This document shows, piece by piece, positions 24,101 through 36,144 of a stretch of 64,000 nt of DNA. The stretch lies in NCBI GenBank assembly GCA_021399445.1, contig JAJTUQ010000002.1, forward strand, positions 2,294,001 through 2,358,000, given 5' to 3'. The notes under the pieces are model-generated. The model saw nothing but the letters and a program-made list of their open reading frames with translations. It searched no databases and was not told where the DNA came from. This DNA comes from Xylogone sp. PMI_703. Taxonomy: Eukaryota; Ascomycota; Leotiomycetes. Each line of letters begins with the position of its first letter. Within the stretch, counting starts at the first letter, position 1. A program made the translations under genes and the position numbers.

Positions 24101-25277
24101 ATTGCATTGCAGGCAAGTGTCGATCAAATGAATTTGGACGATCTAGATACGCACAAGGTCATCGTACGAGCCAGATGTGGAAATGACTTGGGCATACTTC
24201 ACAATCGTTTCCAAGAGCTTGGGTCTTGAGATTTCAAAGTCATTCCCAGTAGTGCCTCTCGATAAGCGATTGAGATGTTAGAATAAGAGCCTCATGGAGC
24301 TAATGCTGGTAGAAGATTTGCACAAGTAAAGTAGTAAACATAAGAAAAAGCACTTACGTGCCCAACCATTGGGTATGGACAATAACGTTCAAGGATAGGT
24401 CCTTGCCTAAATAACGTGCCGCGCAGCCTACGAGTAACCTGCAAGTGGTGATATCATCCCGTCTTGTAAGGCGAGGCATATAACATGTCGAACAAAACCG
24501 AGCAGCTAAACAGCAATTGAGACTCTCAAAGTAATGGTACTGTAAAACTGACACGGCAATGACATGATAATCTCAAGAATAAATAGGCATGGCAAGAGAA
24601 AACAAAAGAATAATCCAGCCAGTCGCACCAATTGAGGAAGTAGCCTCTCACGTGATATCAAGCCATACTTCTGCCTAAGGAGCTAATATCGCTTACATAC
24701 CCAGAATTATCTAGCGTGCTGCAAAATACGCTGTTCTCACTTTTGCTCCCTTCTCTTTGGCACACGGCGAGTTCACATCCATCTCAATCGACAGCCAGTT
24801 CTATCGCGCATCAGGAACCGCCTCAGTCGCCAATCCCCCTCCCCCAGGCTGATATTCAACACTCCGACGACTCAACACGTCATTTTTGACGCGCGCAGTT
24901 GTCGCACAGTGTCGCTATCGGAGCCATTTGTACCACATCCATAGCCTTTGACCGTGTGGCCACCAATTCGGTTTCAATCCTCGAAGAAAGAGACATCGCG
25001 CCTAGCTCGGTCCATCAAAAAAAAGTAGTCGAGCATCGACACAGGACGCGATCGATCTCCTCACAGCGCGACAGCATCGACACGATCTCCCCGGACGCCT
25101 TTTTGAGCCGTGTCCGCCATTTCCTCGTCGCTGCCTAGATATTCACTTTTTCCTTAGGACAGCTTTTCTCTTGACATCAATCCTGATGCGCAAGGCCGGT
25201 CCTGATATGCGCCCTGTACCATCTTGAAGTCCACTCCAACACCCTTACGCGTTTAATATCTACAGAATTAATTCAAT
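21179..25277. other. 4.1-kb gene-free stretch upstream of the CFEM and SNF2-type genes
   Basis: The space between two outward-facing genes. ORFs are short (up to 156 codons) with no domain character. It contains GTAC-type palindromes near 21850-21915 and 23035-23065. The last 400 bases are pyrimidine-rich and probably hold the leader of the remodeller gene. No tRNA, repeat copy or transposase is recognised. Confidence 0.5.
21853..21902. repeat. nested inverted repeat
   Basis: Outer arms GTACAATGCAG (21853-21863) and CTGCATTGTAC (21892-21902) are perfect complements across 28 bases. The spacer itself contains GGTAC and GTACC arms. A further GGTACTGTAC follows immediately. It could form a stem-loop or cruciform. 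No ORF crosses it. Confidence 0.65.
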
Positions 25278-28200
25278 ATGGCTTCGGTTCAGAGCGCACC
25301 AGCGGTCCAGCAGCTGGGAACAGCCCTTCCAGCCAATATTTCTCAACAGAGCGTTCAGGAAGCTTTCATGGTAAGTTGAGCTATCCTTCTCCATTCATCG
25401 ATACAAGATTGACTGTCATGTTTTTTTGACCGCCCTGCTAACCATAATGCAGAAATATAAGCAGATGAAGGATGCTGGCGTATCAGAGAAGGATCCCGAG
25501 TTCATGAAAATACAACAGCTGCTCCAGACTATCCAACAACAACGAATGTTCAGCAAACAACGACAAGCAGCGCTGGCTCAACAACAAATGTTGCAACAGC
25601 AACAGCAACAAAATGCCAATAATGCTACACAAAATGGTGCAAATGGGATACGCCCAAATCTTCCAAACGGCACTGCTACAACTCAACCCGCTGTTTCAGC
25701 ACCACTTGGGCCTTCCGCTATATCTACTGCAACGGCCAATGTTAATGGAGCCAAAGCAACCCCACAACGACCTGCTCATGCAGGCAGTGGTTATTTCTCT
25801 CCGGAACAATTAGGCATCCTTAAGCAACAAATTTATGCTTTCAAGTGCCTATCGAAGAATTCGGGTATACCACAAGCCGTTCAGCAGCAACTCTTTGCAC
25901 AGCACAAGAGGCAGTCATCCTTAGAACAAGCAACTCCTACTACCGCAAAGTCTACTGAGGAAACAAAGGCTGCGACAACCCTAGAGAAGGCGACGGAAGA
26001 TGCGGAAGTCACAAAGAAGATCCATGAGTATACAGGATTCAAGTCTCCCTTGGAAGGGTTACCCAAGAAGATCAGCTACTCTAGCCATGCCTTGCGTCAA
26101 AACCGACCTCTAATTCCAGGCCTTTTACCATCCGGTGTTGATATCGAGAAGATCCGTGCTGATCGAGAGACCATCGTCTATAATCGTATGACTGCGAGAT
26201 ACAGTGAGCTAAAGTCTCTTCCAGCCACTATTGCTCACTGGGATACTCGAAATGAGGAATTAACGCCAGATGATTCGATAAAACGCAAGGCGTTGATTGA
26301 GATGAAGCTGCTGAGTTTGTATTCAAAGCAACGACATATGAGAGAAAAGATTGCCAGGCAGATGGTACAATATGATAATCTTGCAATGACTGCAAATCGA
26401 AGTCACTACCGTCGCATGAAGAAACAGTCTCTCAGAGAGGCTCGTATCACCGAGAAGCTTGAGAAGCAACAGCGTGATGCCCGCGAGAGCCGCGAAAAGA
26501 AGAAGCATACCGATTACCTGCAAACAATTCTTAACCATGGTCGTGAGATCCAAAATGCAGCAGTTGCTCAGAAGCAGAAGATGCAGAAATTGGGTCGCAT
26601 GATGCTCGCACAACACCAGAATATTGAGAAGGAAGAGCAGAAGCGTATTGAGAGGACAGCTAAGCAACGTTTGGCAGCCTTGAAGTCCAACGATGAAGAG
26701 GCATACCTGAAGTTGCTTGATCAAGCTAAGGATACTCGTATTACTCATCTGCTTAGACAAACCGATGGTTTCTTGTCGCAACTCGCTGCCTCCGTCAAAG
26801 AACAACAGCGTGCTGCTGCTGAGCGTTACGGCGATGATTCTGGTCAATTCACGAGAGAAGATTCGGATGATGACGACGACGATGAAGAGAATACTCGGAA
26901 GATTGACTACTATGCAGTCGCTCATCGTATCAAGGAAGAGGTTACGGTCCAACCAACCATTCTTGTTGGTGGTACATTGAAAGAATATCAACTGAAGGGT
27001 CTCCAATGGATGATATCGCTCTACAACAATAATCTTAATGGTATCCTAGCAGATGAAATGGGTCTCGGCAAAACTATTCAGACAATCAGTCTGATTACTT
27101 ACCTCATTGAAGTTAAAAAGCAACCGGGGCCGTTCTTGGTTATCGTGCCTTTGAGTACCCTCACTAACTGGAACTTGGAATTCGAAAAATGGGCACCGTC
27201 AATTGCTCGCGTTGTGTACAAAGGACCACCAAATGCTAGAAAGCAACAACAACAGCAGATCCGCTACGGCAACTTCCAAGTTCTCTTGACCACTTACGAG
27301 TATATCATTAAGGACAGGCCAGTCCTAAGTAAGATCAAGTGGATTCACATGATTATCGATGAAGGTCATCGTATGAAGAACTCTTCTTCCAAGCTTAGTG
27401 CTACTCTCACTCAGTACTACACCACTCGATACCGTCTTATTCTCACTGGTACGCCTTTGCAAAACAATCTTCCTGAATTGTGGGCACTGCTCAACTTCGT
27501 TTTACCGACTATTTTCAAGTCTGTAAAATCTTTCGACGAATGGTTTAACACTCCTTTCGCCAACACTGGTGGGCAGGACAAGATGGAGTTGACGGAAGAA
27601 GAACAGATCCTCGTCATCCGTCGTCTGCATAAGGTTCTTCGACCTTTCTTGCTCCGTCGTCTCAAGAAAGATGTCGAGAAGGATCTGCCAGATAAGACAG
27701 AAAAGGTCATCAAGTGCAAGTTCTCTGCCCTACAAGCCAGACTATATAAGCAGATGGTCACGCATAACAAGCTTATCGTCAGTGATGGAAAGGGTGGAAA
27801 GACCGGTGCTCGTGGTTTGAGTAACATGATTATGCAGCTACGAAAGTTGTGTAACCACCCATTTGTGTTTGATGAGGTTGAAAACCAAATGAATCCCACG
27901 AACACAAGCAACGATCTTCTGTGGCGAACAGCTGGTAAATTCGAATTACTTGACCGCATTTTGCCCAAGTACAAAGCAACTAACCACAGGGTACTAATGT
28001 TCTTCCAAATGACTGCAATCATGGATATCATGGAGGACTTTTTGCGATTCCGGGGGATTCAATACCTGCGTCTTGATGGTACCACTAAGTCAGATGATCG
28101 TTCCGAACTACTTCGCGAATTCAATCGCCCAGACTCTCCTTATTTTATGTTCTTGCTTTCCACTCGTGCTGGTGGTCTCGGGTTGAATCTTCAAACCGCC

Positions 28201-29692
28201 GATACTGTCATTATCTACGACTCTGACTGGAATCCTCATCAGGATTTGCAAGCTCAAGATCGTGCACATCGTATCGGTCAGAAGAACGAGGTCCGAATCT
28301 TGCGTCTCATCAGCTCCAACTCGGTTGAAGAGAAGATTTTGGAACGTGCCAAGTTCAAGTTGGATATGGATGGTAAAGTCATTCAAGCTGGACGTTTCGA
28401 CAATAAATCTTCGGAAACAGATCGTGATGCTATGCTTCGAGTCATGCTGGAGACTGCAGAGGCAGCTGAATCTATGGAGCAAGAGGAAATGGATGACGAG
28501 GATCTCAACTTAATCTTGGCTCGCAATGATGACGAATTAATTGTCTTCAAGAACATTGACATGGAGAGAGCTAAAGATCCCACCTACGGCACTGTTCCTG
28601 GCACTAAACGTGTACCACGCCTAATGGTAGAGAGTGAACTTCCAGAAATCTACATGTCTGATGGAAATCCTATTCCCGATGAGACTGAGCAGCTTGCTGG
28701 CCGTGGTGCCCGTGAGCGTACAAAGGTCAGATATGATGACGGTCTCACAGAAGAACAGTGGCTTAATGCAGTCGATGACGATGAAGATTCCCCGGAAGCA
28801 GCTGCCGCGCGAAAACAAGCAAGGAAGGAGCGTCGGGAACAAAACAGACTCAAAAGGCTTGGACAACTTCCAACTTCCGCTGAGGGCTCACCTGCTGGAA
28901 GCCGCGATAGCACCGAAGAACCAGAACCAACTCCAAAGAAAGCACGGGGTCGCAAAGGCGGCAAATCCGACAAGAGGAAGGCTGATGATGCCGATGATGA
29001 GCCTCCTGCCAAGAGAAAGCGAGCAGCTACGACTAGTCGTGCGAAACCTGCTGCTCCTGAAGGCCTCAACCCGAAACAGAGAGCACTTCTCCAAACTAGT
29101 CTGAAGAACGTCTTCGATGGCTTAATGGCTCTTGAATCAAATTCTGACGACGAGTCTGACAGCGAGGACGATGGTGAGCCAGCAGGAAAGCGACTCATTA
29201 TTCCCCCCTTCGTTGCACTGCCTTCCAAGAGGGACTATCCTCAATATTATGTCATGATTAAGGATCCTATTTCCATGAAAATGATTGAGAAGAAGATTAA
29301 GAAGGAGGAATACAACAGCATCAATGACCTCAGACGGGATGTTCAATTACTCTGTGATAATGCGAAGACGTTCAACGAAGATAACAGCATAATCTATCAG
29401 GATGCTTGTCTAATTGAGGTGAGTTTTAGAAATGCTGTGCCAACTCATAGAATAGTGGACTGACGTGTTTTAGGCTGCCCTGGCGTCTAAGATCCGCGAT
29501 GAGCTCAGCGATCATCCAGAGCTAGGAGACGTAGATGACTCTTCTCGCAATGACGGTTCGGCTACCAATACTACAAGTGCGGGAACACCGATGCCAACAA
29601 GTGGCTCCGGTGGGAAAGTCAAATTAACCTTCAACAACCCTAATAACTATGCCAATGGAAGCAGTGGTGTGCAGAGCGATGACGAGGATTAA
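25278..29692 (+). CDS. sth1: SWI/SNF-RSC family chromatin-remodelling ATPase (Sth1/Snf2 type)
   Basis: Three exons, 25278..25370, 25453..29418 and 29474..29692, in phase 0, giving about 1425 residues. A QLQ domain lies at about 145-180 (FSPEQLGILKQQIYAFKCL) and an HSA helix at about 348-397, which in this family binds actin-related proteins. The ATPase has DEMGLGKT (about 565-572) and DEGH (about 667) boxes, LTGTPLQNN, and a helicase-C lobe ending in QAQDRAHRIGQ. A SnAC-like region, an acidic/basic linker and a bromodomain (about 1280-1360, DYPQYYVMIKDPISMKMI) follow. The third exon completes the bromodomain end. The length and short N-terminus fit Sth1 of RSC better than Snf2 (about 1700 residues in yeast), though the two cannot be separated with certainty here. 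The protein is nuclear and moves or evicts nucleosomes. All catalytic motifs are intact. Confidence 0.95.
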
Positions 29693-30364
29693 CTCACCTA
29701 CAGTTGGACTATACCCGACAAACACGATCTTCTCTCTCCCAATGGGATACATGCCAATTCTTTACATGACTGACGTTCTGAACTGTGGTGTTCTGGGGAA
29801 ATGGCCAGGGGTTTGCATTATGCTGGACCGGTTTTTTTTACATCTTCACATCTTGACATTAAAAAAAGATTCTTCATCAATGTTGCTAAATTCTTACGCT
29901 GTGTATGAGTTGGAAGTCCTTTTTTATACTGTTTTTTATTATTCTCTCCCTGGCGTTGAAAACAGGTAGGGGAGGAAACCTATTCGGTGAGAAGACCGAA
30001 TAATGGGCATTAAAGTGTCTCACTGGGCTTGCAAGGCATGAGAGAGTGTGGATGCTTCTAAAGAGCCTAGAGTGTATTCTAATAGATTAGTCTGGTAAAG
30101 AAGATGTTTTCATCATCATCAGTGCAGTGTATTATGTGCCAGCCTAGTAGCTTGCTAGCTATATTAGATATCAATGTATCGTACAACAAGTCCCATCCAC
30201 AGCCAGACGTTCCATTTATGACATAGATAGCCCTCCCCTGAAACCCTGAGTTGCATACAAACCTATTGCGCCGAATCCACATCTACATCCCTATTACCTT
30301 TTCCGAGTAATCACACCTACTAAGCTCCTGCTCCATCTCTCTCTCTCTCTCTCTCATAAAGTAA
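29693..30364. other. convergent intergenic region
   Basis: The 672 bases between the remodeller and LDAF1-like 3' ends. A (TC)n run lies at about 30334-30355. No gene is seen. Confidence 0.6.
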
Positions 30365-31115
30365 TCAAGCCGTCCCATCCAACCTAATACCATCCTGATA
30401 AACCCCATTCCTATTCTTGTATATATCTCCACTACTACCAAGAACAGAAGTGGTTCCAGTGCTAGTACCAGTACCGGTACCGGTACTTGCACCACTCCTC
30501 TTCTCCTCCTTCATGATCGTAATCCCCTTCCCATTCCGCTCCTCCCGCACCACAAACGGTAACACGTTATACAGCCACCTCGCAGCCAAGAACGACGTGG
30601 TCGCCGAGACCCAGAGGAAGACTCCAATAGGCACGGTGATGAAGAGCGTCGGGATCAGGACGAGGAGCGCGACGCCCGTCCAGAACAGAGAGAAGACCAG
30701 CGCAGCGAAGAGTGAGAAGAGAAGGGTTCCGATCACGAAGGCGGCGAAGAGGGCGAGCGGGGTGAAGGAGAGGAGGATTTGGAAGGCGATGAAAGTCTGG
30801 GGGTTTGGTGGGGCGTGTTAGCGTAGCGCGGGGATATACTTGTATGTCGCAGCAATTTGATTGGGAATATATTTTCTTCTTTCCTCCTTTTCCTTATTTT
30901 GTTTGATGCTTGGGATATTTTAAAGAAATGGAGAGTGCTAGGTACTTGGAGAAGAGAATTGGGTAACGTACAGCAAGGAATGGGTGCTCGTTCGCAAATG
31001 CGCTGATGTTGCTGTAGAACTGGCCGCGGGTCTCGGGAGTGACGACACGATCGAGTAGTCGCTGCGCGCGACTAAACATGCTGTAGGTAGCTTGGCGCGC
31101 CTCTGCTACTACCAT
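30365..31115 (-). CDS. LDAF1/promethin-like lipid-droplet assembly protein
   Basis: Two exons, 30972..31115 and 30365..30796, joined in phase 0 to give about 191 residues. The N-terminal 48 residues are amphipathic (SRAQRLLDRVVTPETR). Two or more long hydrophobic segments follow (FAAFVIGTLLFSLFAALVFSLF, cut here; then VALLVLIPTLFITVPIGVFL and a third shorter one). The tail is hydrophilic with a Gly/Thr repeat. This hairpin arrangement, with TFIAFQILLSFTPLALF, is that of the promethin/LDAF1 family, whose yeast members Ldo16/Ldo45 work with seipin at endoplasmic reticulum-lipid droplet contacts. The family call rests on architecture and remembered motifs. The adjacent LDAH-like gene supports a lipid-droplet role. 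The Gly/Thr repeat is encoded by GGTACC-rich DNA near 30475. Confidence 0.75.
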
Positions 31116-31744
31116 ACTGATAGCTTAGGGTTTATTTTCCTCTGCGTAGTATAATTATATTGAAGTGTTATTGGATATCTTCTGGTGTTGATCACATTTG
31201 TGGCTGGTAAAGAGAGTGAGGAGGTGCTGTAGCTGTTTATATTGCACGTTCCCTAATTAACGCCAGGTTCTCAGCTCAGCTGGAACCGGTGGGACGAGAT
31301 CTGTGGTATGGTAGCAGTGACGCCATTCACGTGATTGCATGACGGTAATTTGTACATCAGCATTTCCAATCCTGTTCGAATCTGAGACATGAAATTTAGT
31401 CTTGGATTGTTGACAGTCGCTTTTAGTGGTGAGTTTAGAAGTAGCATGTGTGTTTGGCTATGCAGTGGTTTCAGAGTGAATAAGTTATTGTAGCGACAAT
31501 CGACCCAATCGAGCAAATTAAGGAGGTGCTGACAGTCAAGGTCAAATTTGAGGTCAGTATAAACTTTTGGTCCACTAATGGGGGTGTCTGGTGGGAAGTC
31601 CTCATAAATCAGTACCAAGGTTGGACACTTCCCAAATGTAAAGTTTGGACCCCCAGAGATTGATATCTCCGATCGCTGTAAAGCCGCAATAATGAACCAG
31701 TAGATGTCAGATTTCATAATCTATACAGTATTGAATCTGGTCTA
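31116..31744. other. intergenic region with one doubtful minus-strand ORF
   Basis: The 629 bases between two tandem minus-strand genes. A 148-codon ORF (31271..31717) begins 27 bases after the LDAH-like stop. It has no signal, domain or obvious splice sites and I do not recognise it. It could be a small unknown gene, but the 3' UTR of the LDAH-like gene and the promoter of the LDAF1-like gene explain the interval equally well. Confidence 0.35.
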
Positions 31745-32902
31745 TCAATTCTTTGATTCTATAATGTCATTAATAAATAGCTTAACCTTCTCAGCCATAA
31801 GCTCGCTGTGTCCTATGGTACCAGTTAGACCCCAGCATCTAAGTTGATAGCAACAACTCACGCAGGCAAAATGAATGCTCCACTCCGTTTTCATCAATCA
31901 TCATAACGGGCCTAGATGACTTGTCGTCTTCGCTGAGCTTTCCTCTTGCGGCTATTAAGGTATCTCTCGTATTATTTGCTACCCAATGGTCCTACCAGGC
32001 ATGAATGAACGGACGAAGGTAGCTCTGAAGGAGTGACTTACATTATGTCCGAAATAGAAGAATAATTTAGGGATAGATCTCTTCTCATCCTTGTCCACAT
32101 GCTCAATGCCCCATATATCGTCATCCCATTTATCCTCCGTGATCATATTAAGCTCATCTCGGAGCAAATGTCTGACCAGCGCAGCCATGTCAGCTACCGA
32201 TGCAACAATAAGAAGTTGGCAGGCTCACAAAGCTTGCCAAATGCCCATCTTACTCCTCAGAAAGCCTCTCGTAACTTCCACGCCATCATTTGGCATATTG
32301 GTAGCAAGACGAATCAACCAATTCAAGCCCCAGTTGGGCACTGGCCATAACAAGCCTTTGATTACCGTAGTCAATAAGCTTGGAAACTCCGGGATTCGAG
32401 CCACAGATCTTGAAGCCTTGACTCCACTAGGACTGTGTGCAAGATGCATGACTGTAGGAAACAGAAGGATACCACCCAAAATTGAAATCGCCGTTGGGGA
32501 CTTCTTGAGTCTCTGTAGGATCTCAAGGGACATGTAACAACCAAGTGAGTGAGCAAGGAAAATGACATTATCGTATGCTTCACCTTTTTTCGGACCACTG
32601 GGGATACGCTGGTCCTTCAGACGCTGGAGTGACATCTCTATTTGCTCCTCCAAGCTGTAGGGCGAAGTCCTGCTTCCTGTGGCTGCGTCATTGTCTTCGA
32701 AGCCAGGAAGGCTACGACCGTAAATGTAAAATATATCAGATACTTCTTCAGAGGACGAATGAGTAGAAAGCAACTGATTCAGCGTTCCGAGAAACGTGCT
32801 GTAGTAAGAGATACAACCAGGATTCCCGATGAGAAAATAGATGAGGTTCCGTCTAGCATGAGGGGGCTCAAATGGAGGAGATAGTAAAATTTCCGAAACC
32901 AT
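31745..32902 (-). CDS. lipid-droplet-associated hydrolase (LDAH-like, alpha/beta fold)
   Basis: Four exons, 32229..32902, 32042..32171, 31862..31991 and 31745..31812, all with matching phase, giving about 333 residues. The N-terminus has the family opening LIYFLIGNPGCISYYSTFL, where the GNPG turn likely forms the oxyanion region. The nucleophile elbow is AHSLGCYMSLEIL (GxSxG type with His in place of the first Gly). Exon joins restore FYFGHNDHWVANNTRDTLI, with the DHW motif of the acid/His region, and FCLRHSELMAEKVK near the end. LDAH proteins sit on lipid droplets in animals and yeast, where their esterase activity and substrate remain debated. The gene is followed by the LDAF1-like gene on the same strand and preceded by a divergent acyltransferase-like gene. 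Confidence 0.9.
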
Positions 32903-33373
32903 TGGAAGGGAGAGACGTTATCCTAAAGAGGAATGATTACTAACAAATTATCGCAGTTATGGTTGAGAGCCTCGATGCTTTAGGACAGCTTACGAACGCA
33001 AAATTGCCAAGTTTGGAAGTACTGTATCCCACAGCTGCAAGCCTCGTCACTCCAATCCTGCCAACAACCAATCAGCCGAGGCTCGGTTGGTAAAACCAAA
33101 TAGAAGCAGAAAGATGACGCCTAGAATAGTTGCATCAACTGAGCGAACATAGACAGATCTCAGCGCTCATCTTTGCCAAGAGGATATTTGCAATCAGTGT
33201 AGGTAGAGGCGGTTGTTTAATCGCTGCCTACGCCGGCGGTGCGTGGCAGCTTGCGAATTCAATCTCCTAGCGCATAGGGTCTAGAACCGAAAAACGATAA
33301 ATATCTTGATATCTCAGGACAACTCCTGCTGGGCATTCGGCGTCAACATAGGCTGTCAAGATAGCCCTTCAAG
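32903..33373. promoter_or_regulatory. divergent promoter between LDAH-like and acetyltransferase-like genes
   Basis: The 471 bases separating outward-facing start codons. A CCAATC lies near 33051 and an ACCAATCAG near 33067, candidates for CCAAT-binding-complex sites. Shared regulation is an inference from the arrangement only. Confidence 0.45.
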
Positions 33374-34923
33374 ATGACAAACATATTAAGACCCCTTGGC
33401 AACGTGTAAGTAGGCTTCAAAAACCAATTGATCAGAAACTTATCAGCTATTTCAGAGAGAAGGCCTCCGCGGCAAGACACAGTATAGGATACTATAGATC
33501 TGTGGCCAACACAGCAACGTATTCTATACCAGTGTCTAGTCTCAATGGCGCAGTTTCTTTGCAAGCAGTTCTCGAGGCTGCACTGGTCAAAGTGATTCTC
33601 CGTCACCCAGCCCTCTGCTGCGGTATCATCAATGAAGACACCCAGACCCCAGCATTCGTGCGTTTGGACGAGATTGACGTGAGAAAGCACATCCAGTATG
33701 AGACAATTCAAGCTACCAATGAGAAAGAGTACGACGCAGCAATGGTGAATCTCATTGCAAGGCAGCATTCACAGCTATGGCCTGAGCCCGGCCAAGTCTC
33801 GCCATGGAAAACCATAGTATTCGAACCAGAGAAGGCTTTCAACGAGACCAAGAAAGTGCTTGATATAGCATTCTTCTTTCACCACTCAATAGGTGACGGT
33901 CTGAGTGGAATGGCATTCCATCTCTCCTTCCTTCCGGCACTCAATTCGATCACAAACGACCCCGCCAGCATCAGCACACACAGCCCCATCATCACCGTCC
34001 CCAACTCCCTCACTCTCATCGACCCTATTGAAAAACAGATGGCATTCCCTGTCTCATACTCCTACCTCATCAACGTGCTCTGGCGCCTCTTCCGTCCAAC
34101 CTGGCTTTTCCCAGACCGCACCCTACCACCATGGTCCGGCGAGAAAGTGACCTTCCCGGACAACATTGATTCCTACAAGGCCAACACTCGACTCCTAACC
34201 ATCCCAGCACCACTGGTAACCACGATTCTCAACGAATGCCGCAGACACAACTCAACGATCACCAGCCTGTTGAACGCATTAACAGTTACATCCCTTGCAA
34301 CTATCATACCCTCTCCACAGCCAATCAGCTCAAGCACTCCCTACTCCCTACGTCCCTGGACCAAGACACCGAAGACAGAAATCACGCTCCAGACCTCCGA
34401 GCACTCGAGTCGATACGAGCTAGAGACTATATCATCTCTCCGCTCAGCAGTGTCCAAAAATGACGCGGAAGACCTAATCTCTCAAATCTGGACCATAGCT
34501 GCCTCCATGAAATCCAAGCTGACCGCCGACCTAGCCACCGTGCCTGCGGACAACATCATCGGCGTACTAGACTACATAACCGATTGGCACAAGTTCTGCA
34601 CTGACCAGCTAGGGAAGCCGAGGAAAAGCACGTTTGAGATCTCTAACGTTGGAGTGCTAAACCCCTTACCCTCATCGTCGTCGTTATCATCAGCAGCAGA
34701 GGAGACTCTATGGACTATATCAAGAGATATCTTCACTCAATGCGCGTCCGTCACCGGCGAGGCGCTTTGCATCTCCGTTGCGAGCGTTGATGGTGGGCCG
34801 TTGGCTATCTCTTTCAATTGGCAGGAGGGCGTGGTGGAGGCTCAGCTGGTGGAGGATGTGATGGGGAAGATTGAGAAGATGTTGGTGTGTATTGGGAGGG
34901 GAGAGAAGATCTCGCTTCAGTGA
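33374..34923 (+). CDS. alcohol acetyltransferase-like acyltransferase
   Basis: Two exons, 33374..33405 and 33447..34923, about 502 residues. The 41-nt intron is short but has clean GTAAGT and CAG ends, and its removal gives MTNILRPLGNV running into SAARHSIGYYRSVANTATYS, the usual start of this fungal family. The catalytic HHxxxDG of the BAHD/condensation fold is present as HHSIGDG, preceded by DIAFFF. The C-terminal half has NNIIGV-like and FEISNVGVL segments typical of the AATase family (PF07247). Yeast relatives Atf1/Atf2 make acetate esters, and related proteins acetylate sterols. The substrate here is unknown. No signal peptide or membrane segment is obvious. Confidence 0.88.
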
Positions 34924-36144
34924 GCAGACTTATGACTTTCGAGGACGCCTTTTCTTTAAGTCTTTTTTTGGCCTTTACGAGTAGACTTGGGTTGGGTTGG
35001 TTGGGGGGCTTCGTCTAACAGTGGTAATCTTTGGACGCTTGAGAGAGGAAGGGTGGATATAATACGGTAACTAAAGGTAACTTTGAATTCCCAAGAGTTA
35101 GGATATAGCAGAAACGCTTTGGGTAAATGATATTGAGGAGGAACCAAATCATGAAATAGAGAGCTATCATGCCTTAGATCCTGGATCTTATATACCTCCA
35201 TTGAAGGAGCCTCTCTAGTCATAGCTGTTGGACACACGAACGAGGTAGACAGAGAAGTGTAGAAATCAAACGATGCTTTTTGAAGGCTTTTCATGCTTTT
35301 TTTATTGCAAAACTCTTTCTATCCCTCTTCCATTGCGCTGCAATAGAATCACAATTATCCTTTTTATAGTTCTACAAATAGGGCCCAACACCGCACCACA
35401 CTAGCCACCATCTCAGTTTAATGCCCCATTCTCCTTCTCAAGGAGGCCTAGATAACAAAATAAAAACAGACAAAGTCAAGTGTGATTTTATCTCCAATGA
35501 TACCTCCCACCAGGATCCGCGTATGGGGGTATACAAATGAGATCATGTGCCCTGTTTCCGTCTTCGTAATCTAGATTACCCGCTCCCTTTCCTTTGCACC
35601 CCAACCAAAAAGAAAATATATAGCGCAAAGCACAGTACATGTTCCGACACATCCATCTCACTAGCTCCAAGAATCCCAAACAAAACAAAGAAAGGCGTCA
35701 TAGCAGCGATATAAGAAATCCACAAAAAAAGAGAACCTTTTTACATATTTTTTTCGAAGAAACTTTTGGTTGTCCCATATCATCACAACAAAACCAATAT
35801 TCCCTTTTTCTCCGTCCAGGCTTAAATCAGGGACCCCAATCTATAGACAGAAATAGCAAAAAAGACTTTTCGACCAGAAAGAAATAGCAAAGAAAATATA
35901 TATAAATGACGGGAAAACACGCTGATGCATATCCAAAAAAGAGACAGTAAAAATCATTCGGGAAACGATTGTCAAGAATAATAGTACAACGGCCCCGAGG
36001 CCTACACATGTCCAATGACAAAGGGAAGGCCCGTATCGAGAAGGAGAGAAACAAGTGTCATAAGGTATCATATATCATTGTCCAGGCTAGTCTTCTAAGC
36101 TGGCACGTTTATCACCAGGCTCTTAGTGCAGAAGCCCTGTCCAT
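34924..36144. other. 1.2-kb convergent intergenic region
   Basis: AT-rich space between two convergent genes. A minus-strand ORF of 112 codons at 34956..35294 ends in a basic tail (KSTRKGQKKT) but has no recognised family or promoter feature, so it is not called. The rest has long A and T runs typical of 3' UTRs. Confidence 0.5.

Noticed and set aside
26323..27006. 227-codon ORF antisense to the remodeller gene
   Set aside because: Mirror frame of a strongly conserved coding region. Hydrophobic composition is the usual artefact of antisense of charged helices.
34956..35294. 112-codon minus-strand ORF with a basic tail
   Set aside because: Lies in the shared 3' flank of convergent genes, with no promoter-like upstream sequence or family match. 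Left uncalled.
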